A stretch of 64,000 nucleotides of DNA from Anderseniella sp. (GTDB lineage: Bacteria > Pseudomonadota > Alphaproteobacteria > Rhizobiales > Aestuariivirgaceae). Made by a program: the position numbers and the translations under genes. Positions 51,249-60,647 of the stretch are shown here, piece by piece. The stretch spans positions 30,767 through 94,766 of the forward strand of contig DAOUPT010000006.1 in NCBI GenBank assembly GCA_030626025.1, in the 5' to 3' direction. The notes under the pieces are model-generated. The model saw only the letters and a program-made list of their open reading frames with translations. It had not been told where the DNA came from and ran no database searches. The stretch's first letter is position 1, and each line of letters opens with the position of its first letter.

Positions 51249-53348
51249 ATGGCTGAGCTGCTGATAGAATTGTTTTCTGAAGAAATCCCGGCGCGTATGC
51301 AAAAGCGCGCAGCCGAGGACTTGTCGGCGCTTGTTTGCGATGGTTTGAAAAAGGCCGGTCTGACTTTTGAAAATGTTCGCAAATTCGTCACTCCGCGCCG
51401 TCTGGTGCTGGTGCTCGACAACCTGCCTGCCAAAACCCCTGATGTCAGCGATGAACGCAAAGGCCCGCGGGTCGATGCACCCGAACGGGCCATTGAAGGC
51501 TTTTTGAAATCTGCCGGTGTCAGCCTTGATGATTGCGAAATTATCGAAGACAAAAAAGGCAAATTCTATCTGGCAAAGATAGAAAAACCCGGTCGCGCGA
51601 CGGCACAGGTGTTGGCGGAGTTGGTGCCGGACATAATTCGTAAGTTCCCGTGGCCAAAATCCATGCGCTGGGGCAGTGGGTCATTGCGCTGGGTGCGCCC
51701 CTTGCATTCAATCTGTTGTATGCTGGATGGTGAAATTGTCCCCTTTGAAATTGAGGGCATAAAATCAGGCAATACCACCCGCGGTCACCGCTTCATGGGC
51801 CCCGACCAAATCACGGTAACCGGCTTTGAAGATTATTCCAAACATCTGCGCGATCAGTTCGTCATGCTTGATGCGGCTGAACGGGGCGATTTCATCCGCT
51901 CTGAAGCCGAAAAGCTCGCAACCTCAAAAGGCTTGACGCTTATTGAAGACGAAGGTCTGATTGCCGAGGTCGCCGGTCTGGTTGAATGGCCGGTGGTATT
52001 GATGGGTGAATTTGATCAGGCCTTTCTTGACGTGCCACCTGAAGTGGTGGTGACCACCATCAAGGCGCACCAAAAATGCTTCTGCCTTAACAAAAACGGC
52101 AGGCTGGCCAATCGCTATCTGCTGGTTTCAAATATGATTGCCCGTGATGGCGGGCGGAAAATTGTCCAGGGCAACAACCGGGTCATCGCTGCCCGCCTGT
52201 CCGATGCAAAATTCTTCTGGGATCAGGACCAAAGAACCAAACTCGAAGACCGCCTGCCAGCCCTGGAGAACATTACCTTCCATGCCAAATTGGGTAGCCA
52301 GCGCGAGCGGGTAGGGCGGATAGAAAACCTTGCCGGTAAAATTGCCAAAATTATTGGTGCCGATGTTGAAAAAGCAACACTTGCCGCCCGTCTGGCCAAA
52401 ACCGATCTGGTCACCGATATGGTTGGCGAGTTGCCCGAACTGCAAGGTTTGATGGGTGGCTACTATGCCCGCGCGCAAGGTATTGGCGATGATGTGGCTG
52501 ATGCAATTGCCGGGCATTACAAACCGCAAGGTCCGACCGACAGCGTGCCGGAAAACAACATTACTCAAGCGGTTGCACTTGCCGACAAGTTGGACACATT
52601 GGCCGGTTTCTGGGCCATAGATGAAAAACCTACCGGCTCAAAAGACCCTTACGCACTGCGCCGGGCCGCACTCGGGGTTATCCGGCTGCTGCTTGAAGGA
52701 AATTTACGCGTTTCTCTACTATCGATATTGGAACCGGTAATTTCTGGTTTTCAAGCCCAGTTGTTTGTTCGCGATGATGATCAAGAAGATGAAATTACCC
52801 CGCCGGACGCGGGCCCGGTTGCAGACGACCTGCTACATTTTTTCGCCGACCGCCTGAAAGTCTATCTGCGCGACAAGGGCATCCGTCACGACCTCATTGA
52901 TGCCGTATTTGCTCTGGGTGATCAGGACGACTTGCTGATGATCGTCAAGCGCGTCGAGGCGCTAAGCGCCTTTCTCGAAACTGACGATGGCAGTAATCTG
53001 CTCGCCGGTGTTAAGCGAGCAATGAACATTCTCAAAATTGAAGAGAAAAAAGACAAAACCCGTTATGACGGCAACCCGTTGCAAAATCTTTTGGTGGTCG
53101 GGCAAGAAAAAGAATTGCACCGCGCTGTGACCGCTGCAATTGCCCACAGCCTGACAGCGGTAAAAAGCGAAAACTACACCGAAGCAATGTCAGCCATTGC
53201 CAAGCTGCGATCGCCCGTCGATGACTTTTTCGACAAGGTTGTGGTCAATGCAGATGACCCTAATTTCAGAGAGAATAGACTAAAACTACTTAATCGCATA
53301 AGAGAAGCAACGCTCAACGTTGCCGATTTTTCAAAAATTGAAGGCTAA
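51249..53348 (+). CDS. glyS: Glycyl-tRNA synthetase beta subunit
   Basis: A 699-residue subunit with the expected start [52 protein letters not shown], and [20 protein letters not shown] near residue 470, followed by the anticodon-binding region. It pairs with GlyQ. It starts 17 bases after the CDGSH gene. Confidence 0.97.
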   Translation: MAELLIELFSEEIPARMQKRAAEDLSALVCDGLKKAGLTFENVRKFVTPRRLVLVLDNLPAKTPDVSDERKGPRVDAPERAIEGFLKSAGVSLDDCEIIEDKKGKFYLAKIEKPGRATAQVLAELVPDIIRKFPWPKSMRWGSGSLRWVRPLHSICCMLDGEIVPFEIEGIKSGNTTRGHRFMGPDQITVTGFEDYSKHLRDQFVMLDAAERGDFIRSEAEKLATSKGLTLIEDEGLIAEVAGLVEWPVVLMGEFDQAFLDVPPEVVVTTIKAHQKCFCLNKNGRLANRYLLVSNMIARDGGRKIVQGNNRVIAARLSDAKFFWDQDQRTKLEDRLPALENITFHAKLGSQRERVGRIENLAGKIAKIIGADVEKATLAARLAKTDLVTDMVGELPELQGLMGGYYARAQGIGDDVADAIAGHYKPQGPTDSVPENNITQAVALADKLDTLAGFWAIDEKPTGSKDPYALRRAALGVIRLLLEGNLRVSLLSILEPVISGFQAQLFVRDDDQEDEITPPDAGPVADDLLHFFADRLKVYLRDKGIRHDLIDAVFALGDQDDLLMIVKRVEALSAFLETDDGSNLLAGVKRAMNILKIEEKKDKTRYDGNPLQNLLVVGQEKELHRAVTAAIAHSLTAVKSENYTEAMSAIAKLRSPVDDFFDKVVVNADDPNFRENRLKLLNRIREATLNVADFSKIEG

Positions 53349-53375
53349 CAGAATTAAATTGAGAGGAAGTTCCAT

Positions 53376-56054
53376 ATGACTGAAGTCGCTAAAAAATGGG
53401 TATATCGTTTTGGTGATGGCCAAGCCGAAGGTGCCGCAGAAATGAAAAACCTGCTCGGTGGCAAAGGCGCCAACCTGGCAGAAATGAGTAACCTCGGCGT
53501 GCCGGTCCCTCCCGGTTTTACTGTTACAGCTGACGTTTGCACCTCCTTTTACGATCATAATGAAACTTATCCTGAAGACCTTTCAGGTCAGGTTGATGAA
53601 GCTGTCAGTTTTATCGAAGAAATAGTCGGCGCAAAGTTTGGCGACAATGAAAAACCATTGCTGGTTTCTGTGCGCTCAGGCGCCCGGGTTTCGATGCCTG
53701 GCATGATGGACACAGTGCTTAACCTTGGCTTGAATGACGATACGGTCGTAGGTCTTGCCAAATGGTCCGGCGATGAGCGTTTTGCCTATGACAGCTACCG
53801 TCGTTTTATCCAGATGTATGCCGATGTGGTAATGGGCCTTGAGCATCATGACTTTGAAGATATTCTCGAAGACTACAAAGATACCAAAGGATATTTAGCC
53901 GACACAGAAATAACCGCCGACGAGTGGAAAGAAATCATCGTTCGCTACAAAAAATGTGTTGCAGATAACCATGACGATCCTTTTCCACAGGATGTAAATG
54001 CCCAGCTTTGGGGTGCTGTGGATGCTGTGTTTGGTTCATGGGAATGTGCCCGCGCCATCACCTATCGCACCTTGCATGACATTCCAGCCGGATGGGGTAC
54101 AGCTGTCAATATCCAAGCCATGGTGTTTGGTAATATGGGTGATTCATCGGCAACCGGTGTTGCTTTTACCCGTGACCCGTCAACCGGTGAAAACGAACTC
54201 TATGGTGAGTTCCTTGTCAATGCCCAGGGCGAAGACGTGGTGGCTGGTATTCGCACCCCGCAAAACATCTCTGAAGATGCCCGCAAGAAAGCTGGTTCCA
54301 ACGATCCGTCTCTCGAAGGCTTGATGCCAACAACCTTTGCCGAACTGACCGGTATTTTTGACAAGCTTGAAGCACATTATCGCGACATGCAGGATCTCGA
54401 ATTCACCATTCAAGACGGCAAATTGTGGATGCTGCAAACCAGAGCCGGGAAACGCGCCACCACTGCGGCCATCAAGATTGCTGTTGATATGGCCAATGAA
54501 GGTCTGATCACCAAACAGGAAGCTGTGTTGCGGGTCGAACCGGCCTCGCTCGATCAATTGTTGCACCCGACCCTTGATCCCAAAGCCGAACGTACAGTTC
54601 TGGCAACCGGCCTGCCGGCATCACCTGGTGCGGCCTGTGGTGAAGTGGTTTTCAGCTCCGATGAAGCCGAACGGCTGAAAGCAATCGGCCATGAAGTTAT
54701 TCTGGTGCGTACCGAAACATCCCCTGAAGATATTCACGGTATGCACGCGGCAAATGGTATTTTGACCTCTCGTGGTGGTATGACATCGCACGCTGCTGTG
54801 GTTGCCCGTGGCATGGGGACATCGTGTGTTTCCGGTGCCGGTGAAGTGCGTATTGATTACCAAAAACAAATTTTCACTGCCGGTGATCAGGTTATTGCCA
54901 AGGGTGATGTCATCACCATTGACGGCTCCAGTGGCGAGGTGATGAAAGGCGAAGTTGCGACCATCAAGCCGAAATTGTCCGAAGATTTCAATATGCTGAT
55001 GAGTTGGGCTGATGAGGCCAGGCATTTGCGGGTTCGCACCAATGCCGACACGCCAGCTGATGCGCGTACCGCGATTGAGTTCGGGGCCGAAGGCATTGGT
55101 CTGTGCCGTACTGAACATATGTTCTTTGAAGCAGATCGTATTCAGGCGGTTCGCGAGATGATCCTTGCCGACAGTGAAGAAGACCGGCGCACGGCTTTGG
55201 ATAAAATCCTACCCATGCAACGGGGCGACTTTATTGAGTTGTTCGAAATTATGGGTGAACTACCGGTAACTATTCGTCTGCTTGATCCTCCTTTACACGA
55301 GTTTCTCCCGCATTCTGATAAGGAAATTACCGGTGTGGCAGAAGCCATGGGCGTCGATGTGGAAAAAGTGCGTAGCCGGGTCAATGATTTGCACGAGTTC
55401 AACCCGATGCTTGGCCACCGTGGTGTCCGGCTTGCCGTGACCTATCCTGAGATTGCAGAAATGCAAGCCCGGGCCATATTTGAGGCCGCAACTGAAGTTG
55501 CCCGCAAGAACGGCAAAGCGCCAATACCTGAAGTCATGGTGCCTTTGATTGCCACCAAAGCTGAGCTGGATATGGTTGCTGATCGCATTGTGGCCGTTGC
55601 CGAGGAGGTGCAGGCCGAAAGTGGTGTGAAGCTGGAATATCAGGTTGGCACCATGGTTGAATTGCCAAGAGCCTGCCTGACCGCTGATAAAATCGCCGAA
55701 CGGGCAGAGTTTTTCTCGTTTGGGACTAACGATTTAACGCAGACAACCTTTGGCATCAGCCGTGATGATTCAGCCCGTTTCATTGGCGAATATACCAGCC
55801 GTGGCATTCTTGAGGTAGATCCATTCGTCTCTCTTGATCAGGAAGGCGTTGGCCAGCTTATCGAGACTGCCGTTGCCAAGGGTCGCTCCACTCGCGCCGG
55901 TATGAAAATGGGTATTTGTGGCGAACATGGCGGTGATCCCGCTTCAGTTGAGTTCTGTCATCGTGTCGGGCTTGATTACGTTTCTTGCTCGCCATTTCGT
56001 GTGCCCATAGCCCGGCTTGCCGCCGGCCAGGCAGCCGTTACGAAAAAAGGCTAA
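53376..56054 (+). CDS. ppdK: Pyruvate, phosphate dikinase
   Basis: An 892-residue enzyme interconverting pyruvate and phosphoenolpyruvate. It has the N-terminal ATP-grasp domain (LLGGKGANLAEMSNLGVPVP) and the central phosphohistidine domain with GGMTSHAAVVARGMGTSC (phospho-His in TSHAAVV). The C-terminal PEP/pyruvate TIM barrel contains FGTNDLTQTTFGISRDD and GICGEHGGDP. It lies behind glyS as in related genomes. GGAAG sets the ATG. Confidence 0.97.
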   Translation: MTEVAKKWVYRFGDGQAEGAAEMKNLLGGKGANLAEMSNLGVPVPPGFTVTADVCTSFYDHNETYPEDLSGQVDEAVSFIEEIVGAKFGDNEKPLLVSVRSGARVSMPGMMDTVLNLGLNDDTVVGLAKWSGDERFAYDSYRRFIQMYADVVMGLEHHDFEDILEDYKDTKGYLADTEITADEWKEIIVRYKKCVADNHDDPFPQDVNAQLWGAVDAVFGSWECARAITYRTLHDIPAGWGTAVNIQAMVFGNMGDSSATGVAFTRDPSTGENELYGEFLVNAQGEDVVAGIRTPQNISEDARKKAGSNDPSLEGLMPTTFAELTGIFDKLEAHYRDMQDLEFTIQDGKLWMLQTRAGKRATTAAIKIAVDMANEGLITKQEAVLRVEPASLDQLLHPTLDPKAERTVLATGLPASPGAACGEVVFSSDEAERLKAIGHEVILVRTETSPEDIHGMHAANGILTSRGGMTSHAAVVARGMGTSCVSGAGEVRIDYQKQIFTAGDQVIAKGDVITIDGSSGEVMKGEVATIKPKLSEDFNMLMSWADEARHLRVRTNADTPADARTAIEFGAEGIGLCRTEHMFFEADRIQAVREMILADSEEDRRTALDKILPMQRGDFIELFEIMGELPVTIRLLDPPLHEFLPHSDKEITGVAEAMGVDVEKVRSRVNDLHEFNPMLGHRGVRLAVTYPEIAEMQARAIFEAATEVARKNGKAPIPEVMVPLIATKAELDMVADRIVAVAEEVQAESGVKLEYQVGTMVELPRACLTADKIAERAEFFSFGTNDLTQTTFGISRDDSARFIGEYTSRGILEVDPFVSLDQEGVGQLIETAVAKGRSTRAGMKMGICGEHGGDPASVEFCHRVGLDYVSCSPFRVPIARLAAGQAAVTKKG

Positions 56055-56059
56055 AAAGT

Positions 56060-56091
56060 GTGAGAATAAGGCATTTGTGCCTTATTCTCAC
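56060..56091. terminator. Long perfect hairpin after ppdK
   Basis: GTGAGAATAAGGCA and its complement form a 14-bp perfect stem with the tetraloop TTTG, 5 bases after the ppdK stop. No T-run follows on the plus strand, so it may act as an RNA-protecting end rather than an intrinsic terminator. Confidence 0.6.
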
Positions 56092-56235
56092 CCAAAACAA
56101 AACGTATCGAAATGTTAGCCAAAGGACATTAAGGGTTGGGCTTGCCGTTCATGGTTAACCTATGCTAAACGTCCTTGGTGTAAATTGATGCTGTTAGTTC
56201 AATTTTGAGTGAAGCAGTAGAGTAGGGTCGATGAT

Positions 56236-57084
56236 TTGAAAGCGCGAAAATCAAACAGAAAAGCGGCGCGTCCAGCTAAAACGACAAGTCGCTTATCACA
56301 AATGATGTCTTTCGGGCTCGGTGGCATTTTGCTTGTCGCCGGGGTGGCTTTTAGTGGTCATTATGTGGGCCAGCAAGCCGCTGCGCGCGGTCTGCCGCAA
56401 GGCAAATGGGCCGATATCGTCTCTCCAAGTACAACAATTATGCGCAAATCATCTCTTTTGGGCCACGTCAGCCTTGAAGAAGTAAGCTATTTGACCAAGC
56501 CAAAAGTTCAAACGGTCTCAGTTGCCGCCAAAGGTGACTATATGGTTGATCATTCACTGATCACCGGCCGCAAAGACAAGCTTGCCCGTTTGCAAAACCT
56601 TATTCTGTCACCGCCCATGTGGAAGCTCGAAAAGAGCTGGAAACTGGGACAGGCTAAAAAACGCAAAATTTTTGCCGCAAGGCGCAACCGGCTGGCGCAA
56701 TCTGAATGTCTTTCCCGGGCGGTTTACTTCGAAGCCCGTTCTGAGAGCGAGCTCGGACAACTGGCGGTTGCCAAGGTCATTCTTAACCGTGTGAAAAGCT
56801 CTAGATATCCCAACAACGTTTGCGATGTGGTCTATCAGGGCTCGCAGCGACGCAATTCCTGCCAGTTCTCATTTGCCTGTGACGGGCAGGCCGACAAACC
56901 AAAATATGGCAAACCCTGGCGTCAGGCCAAAAGAGTTGCCAAACGGGCAATGTCCGGCGATGACCGTTTGAATGTTATTGCTACGGCGATGTACTACCAC
57001 GCCGACTATGTCAAACCCAAATGGGCTGGCGCCATGAGCCGCCTAATCAAAATCGGCAGCCACATTTTCTACCGCGGCAGCTGA
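56236..57084 (+). CDS. Cell wall hydrolase (SleB-type)
   Basis: A 282-residue protein. A basic N-terminus (KARKSNRKAARPAK) precedes one membrane helix (GLGGILLVAGVAFSGHYVG). After a linker comes the SleB/hydrolase-2 domain: CLSRAVYFEARSESELGQLA with its catalytic Glu, VAKVILNRV, NNVCDVVYQGS, CQFSFACDG, and MYYHADYVKPKWAG. It cleaves murein as a lytic transglycosylase-like enzyme. The start is a TTG with AGGGT eight bases before; the next in-frame ATG (56302) would remove the basic segment. ATGGTTAA (56151-56158), the complement of a CtrA half-site, lies upstream. Confidence 0.85.
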   Translation: MKARKSNRKAARPAKTTSRLSQMMSFGLGGILLVAGVAFSGHYVGQQAAARGLPQGKWADIVSPSTTIMRKSSLLGHVSLEEVSYLTKPKVQTVSVAAKGDYMVDHSLITGRKDKLARLQNLILSPPMWKLEKSWKLGQAKKRKIFAARRNRLAQSECLSRAVYFEARSESELGQLAVAKVILNRVKSSRYPNNVCDVVYQGSQRRNSCQFSFACDGQADKPKYGKPWRQAKRVAKRAMSGDDRLNVIATAMYYHADYVKPKWAGAMSRLIKIGSHIFYRGS

Positions 57085-57156
57085 TATCCACTAGACATCA
57101 TTTAATAGACTGATAAGCTGAGGCATTCCCTCAGTTTAACAAGTGAGTCTGTTAAC

Positions 57157-57993
57157 ATGGCATCCTGGACATTTTTCGAAAACAAATGGCACGAAGGCAA
57201 TCCCCCGATCATGGGCCCGATGGATCATGCCCCATGGCTTGGTTCAACAATATTTGACGGTGCGCGGGCCTTTGAAGGGGTTACCCCTGATCTTGATCGC
57301 CATTGCAGGCGCGCCGTGCGTTCGGCTGAAAGCTTTGGTTTAAAGACCTTGAACAGCGCTGAAGCGCTCGAAGAAATCATCCGTGAGGGCATTGCCAAGT
57401 TTGACAACAATGCTGAACTGTATCTGCGTCCAATGGCCTGGGCCAGAGGTGGTTTCATGTCCCCTGACCCCGAAACAACCGTTTTCAGTGTGTCGGTCTA
57501 TGATGAACCCATGCCTGATCCCAAGGGCTTTTCGATTATGTGCTCTGCCTTCCGTCGTCCCTCGAAAGAATACGCCCCGACCCAGGCAAAAGCTGCCTGC
57601 CACTATCCCAATTCAGCTCGCGTCATGCGCGAGGCAGCCGCTGCCGGTTTCGACAATGCCGTTATGCTCGACCCCATCGGCCACGTCGCCGAACTGGCCA
57701 CCGCCAACATTTTCTATGTGAAAGACGGTGAGGCTCACACCCCGGTTCCCAATGGTTGCTTCCTTAATGGCATCACCCGCCAGCGGGTCATAAAGTTGCT
57801 GGAAGCCTCTGGCACAAAAGTCCATCAGCGTGCTCTGACCTGGCAGGAGTTTGAATCCGCCGACGAAATATTCTCCACCGGCAACTACGCCAAACTAATG
57901 CCCATAACCCGCATAAACCAACAAGACCTGCAACCGGGCCCGGTCTATGCCAAGGCACGAGAGTTATATTGGGAGTTTGCCCATGGCGGGTGA
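57157..57993 (+). CDS. ilvE: Branched-chain amino acid aminotransferase-like class IV PLP enzyme
   Basis: A 278-residue fold-type IV transaminase. The phosphate-binding and active-site segments are PWLGSTIFDGARAFEGVTPD, YLRPMAWARGG, TQAKAACHYPNSARVM with the PLP Lys, AELATANIFYVKDGE and CFLNGITRQRVIKLLE. It is annotated as BCAT in related genomes. Other class IV members (D-amino-acid transaminase, aminodeoxychorismate lyase) fit less well. Confidence 0.88.
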   Translation: MASWTFFENKWHEGNPPIMGPMDHAPWLGSTIFDGARAFEGVTPDLDRHCRRAVRSAESFGLKTLNSAEALEEIIREGIAKFDNNAELYLRPMAWARGGFMSPDPETTVFSVSVYDEPMPDPKGFSIMCSAFRRPSKEYAPTQAKAACHYPNSARVMREAAAAGFDNAVMLDPIGHVAELATANIFYVKDGEAHTPVPNGCFLNGITRQRVIKLLEASGTKVHQRALTWQEFESADEIFSTGNYAKLMPITRINQQDLQPGPVYAKARELYWEFAHGG

Positions 57994-58023
57994 GTGAGCC
58001 TCCCCCCATTCGTCATTCGAAGT

Positions 58024-58530
58024 TCAAACCACCCAGTCAAAAACATTCCCCTCAAAGGCATTTGCCCCGCGGCCGATGTCTTCTATAGCTGAAATCATCC
58101 GTCCGTTCCGTTCTAGAATAGAATCGGCGTGAGCGATGATCAGCCGGTTGGGGGTCGCTGATGGCGAGATTTGGCGCAATTTATTGGCCAATTCGGCTTC
58201 GTCTTTCTCGGGCGATAAGATGCATTGGGCAATGTAGGCTGAGGCAGTTGAGCGTGAAATGCCGGCCCAGCAGTGAATCAGCATTGGCTTTTGGCGATCC
58301 CAGTCACCAATGAAAGCAATCAGCTCCTCAACCTGTTTGGTACCGGGCGGCTTCATGCCCTCAACCGGCATGGCGATGTCGTGCATGGTCAGTTTCAAAT
58401 GATTGCCGCTGGCAGCCAACTCGGGCAAGTCGGGGTGTTCATTGCACCCGGCCAGCAATCCCAACACCCGACCGATGTTGCGCGTTGTAACCAGTTCTTC
58501 GACGATGTGTAAGGGGGAAACGATGATCAT
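58024..58530 (-). CDS. Protein tyrosine phosphatase-like protein
   Basis: A 168-residue protein with the Cys-phosphatase loop HCWAGISRSTASAY (HC-x5-R). The general acid is probably in MHDIAMPVEGM. It resembles the stand-alone bacterial tyrosine/dual-specificity phosphatases annotated in rhizobia. The stop of the upstream HD gene overlaps its start by 4 bases, so it is the last gene of a minus-strand group. Confidence 0.85.
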   Translation of the reverse strand: MIIVSPLHIVEELVTTRNIGRVLGLLAGCNEHPDLPELAASGNHLKLTMHDIAMPVEGMKPPGTKQVEELIAFIGDWDRQKPMLIHCWAGISRSTASAYIAQCILSPEKDEAELANKLRQISPSATPNRLIIAHADSILERNGRMISAIEDIGRGANAFEGNVFDWVV

Positions 58531-59132
58531 CTCAGCACCTCAAACCTTTTCATAAATAGCTTATAGGCATCATTGGGAGCCAGCGGGCGCAAGTCAACAA
58601 ACCCTGTTTTGCCCAACCCCTTGGGCCGCCCGAAAATCTTGCTAGCTTCTTGGTGATCGAACCCGGCCAATTGTGTCGCTTCAAAAAACGCCGATGCCTT
58701 GTCGGCTCGTTTAATCAGCGCTTCAATCTTTTCAGGTACCTCCACCGGAATCGAAAACCGCATATGCACAGCGCGGTTCAACCGTTCTTCAAATTCTTTA
58801 TAATCAAGACCAAGGGCCGCTTTGAACGGTGAAATCATATCGCCAATCACATACTCAGAGGCATCATGCAGCAACGCTGCCAGTCGCCACACCCGGTCAA
58901 GATTTGGATCAAACTGCATCGCCAGTGATTCCACCAGCACACAATGCTCAGCCACCGAATAGGCATGAGCGCCATGGGTCTGACCGTTCCAGCGTGCCAC
59001 CCGGGCAAGGCCATGGGCGATATCTTCAATCTCGATATCAAGCGGTGAAGGGTCGAGCAGGTCGAGCCGTCGCCCCGATAACATCCGTTGCCAGGCTCTC
59101 GGTACTTTGAGTGCTTTGGGTGTTTTAGCCAT
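58527..59132 (-). CDS. HD-domain phosphohydrolase (YfbR-like)
   Basis: A 201-residue HD protein with HAYSVAEHCVLVESL, the HD pair in ALLHDASEYVIGDM, and the final Asp in IKRADKASAFFEATQ. YfbR-type enzymes hydrolyse deoxynucleoside monophosphates. It lies 3 bases after tag and overlaps the phosphatase gene. Confidence 0.85.
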   Translation of the reverse strand: MAKTPKALKVPRAWQRMLSGRRLDLLDPSPLDIEIEDIAHGLARVARWNGQTHGAHAYSVAEHCVLVESLAMQFDPNLDRVWRLAALLHDASEYVIGDMISPFKAALGLDYKEFEERLNRAVHMRFSIPVEVPEKIEALIKRADKASAFFEATQLAGFDHQEASKIFGRPKGLGKTGFVDLRPLAPNDAYKLFMKRFEVLR

Positions 59133-59135
59133 AAT

Positions 59136-59744
59136 CTATTTCGCCAATATTTTGCATTCTTCATGGCGATAACAATCAACCAGATGATCATTGACCATAC
59201 CAACCGCTTGCATGAAGGCGTAAACAATGGTTGGTCCGCAAAACTTGAAGCCGCGCTTTTTCAGATCCTTGGCAATAGCTTCGGCAATATCAGTTTTAAC
59301 CGGCACCTCGCTCATATCGCGCCGATGGTTTTGCAGCGGTACACCGTCCATATAATCCCACAAATAATTGTCAAACCCTTGTGCTTCTTCAATGTCGAGA
59401 AACACCCGGGCGTTGCCAACACTGGCCTTGATTTTAGCCCGGTTGCGAACGATTGCCGCATTTTGCATCAGTTCGGCAAGTTTGTCGTCGTCGTAACGGA
59501 CAATTTTTACCGCATCAAAATTGTCAAACGCCTCGCGAAAGGCATCACGTTTGCGCAAGATGGTGATCCATGAAAGACCGGCCTGAAAACCATCCAGCAT
59601 CAGTTTTTCAAACAGCGCCCGGCTGTCATATTCCGGCACACCCCAATCCGTATCGTGATAATGCACATAAAGCGGATCAACATCGGGCCAGCCGCAGCGG
59701 GTCTTTCCGTCGTCGTGTAGTATTGATGAACTCTTCCAGGCCAT
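59136..59744 (-). CDS. tag: DNA-3-methyladenine glycosylase I
   Basis: A 202-residue base-excision enzyme. It shows the zinc-binding N-terminus RCGWPDVDPLYVHYHDTDWG, the substrate-pocket segment DGFQAGLSWITILRKRDAFR with the family's Glu/Trp, and the C-terminal zinc ligands in CYRHEECK. It removes 3-methyladenine from DNA. Confidence 0.95.
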   Translation of the reverse strand: MAWKSSSILHDDGKTRCGWPDVDPLYVHYHDTDWGVPEYDSRALFEKLMLDGFQAGLSWITILRKRDAFREAFDNFDAVKIVRYDDDKLAELMQNAAIVRNRAKIKASVGNARVFLDIEEAQGFDNYLWDYMDGVPLQNHRRDMSEVPVKTDIAEAIAKDLKKRGFKFCGPTIVYAFMQAVGMVNDHLVDCYRHEECKILAK

Positions 59745-59753
59745 ACGGCACCC

Positions 59754-60593
59754 TCACATTTCAAATGTTGCCCATAGCGGTTTGACAAGAGTAAGGGCTT
59801 TGCCATCAACCTCAATCGCGTCCCCCGCTTCACCGGCCGACTTTGCCCGATCAAGTCGCATCAGCGCAAGCCCGTACCCGGACACTGCTGACAACATATG
59901 ACCAATCTTTTTACCCCCGGCCCGGATTTCCGCATTTGGTTCACTGATCTCGCCATCAAAAGTCACTGGAATAATGCGAGACCGCGCTGTGCCCCGATGT
60001 TGCATCCGCGAAACCACTTCCTGACCGACATAACAGCCCTTGGTAAAACTAACACCGCCGAGCTGATCAAAATTGGCCTCATGGGGAAAGGTTTGTGAAT
60101 TGCCGATATCTATTGTGTCGGGAATACCAGCTTTGATTCGGTGCAGGAGATAATCAGCTGGTTGTGAATTACTCAAATCCGCCAGCTTGTCCTTTTCGCC
60201 AATAATCCGCTGGCCCATGGTAGCAAGGCGTGGATCGCCCCAAACCAGCATTGCCGCAGGATTATCACCGCGGTCACCCCAATTGGCAGCAACCGACATT
60301 TCTGGTTTGACCACTATATCCACCTTGGCCCGCAGCTTGTAAAAGGTCAGGCGTTTGACAATGTCATCAATTTGACTGGCCGCACAATCAACCACAAAGC
60401 CGTCCGGCTGCCCGACAACAAAGAAGTCGAACATGATTTTACCTTGTGGCGTAAGCAATCCGGCGTGCGTTGCCGAGCCATCGTCAAGCGTCTCCACATC
60501 GGCCGTCACCAGTCCTTGCAAAAAGTCTTTGGCGTCCTCTCCGGTGATCTCGAATACGGCCCGGTCGGGCAATAGTGTGAATGAATATGACAT
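59754..60593 (-). CDS. ygfZ: Folate-binding protein YgfZ (IscA/Fe-S cluster maintenance)
   Basis: A 279-residue GcvT-related protein with the YgfZ signature KGCYVGQEVVSRMQHRGTAR, LQGLVTADVETL near the N-terminus, and LLTPQGKIMFDFFV. It binds tetrahydrofolate and helps maintain certain 4Fe-4S enzymes. The ATG at 60593 gives the family start MSYSFTLLPDRAVFEITGED. It is divergent from the dihydroorotase gene with 54 bases between starts. Confidence 0.92.
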   Translation of the reverse strand: MSYSFTLLPDRAVFEITGEDAKDFLQGLVTADVETLDDGSATHAGLLTPQGKIMFDFFVVGQPDGFVVDCAASQIDDIVKRLTFYKLRAKVDIVVKPEMSVAANWGDRGDNPAAMLVWGDPRLATMGQRIIGEKDKLADLSNSQPADYLLHRIKAGIPDTIDIGNSQTFPHEANFDQLGGVSFTKGCYVGQEVVSRMQHRGTARSRIIPVTFDGEISEPNAEIRAGGKKIGHMLSAVSGYGLALMRLDRAKSAGEAGDAIEVDGKALTLVKPLWATFEM

Positions 60594-60647
60594 ATGGCGA
60601 CTCTTACCTTGCTTGCGGGGCTGATGTTGGTTAATCGTGAACCTATT

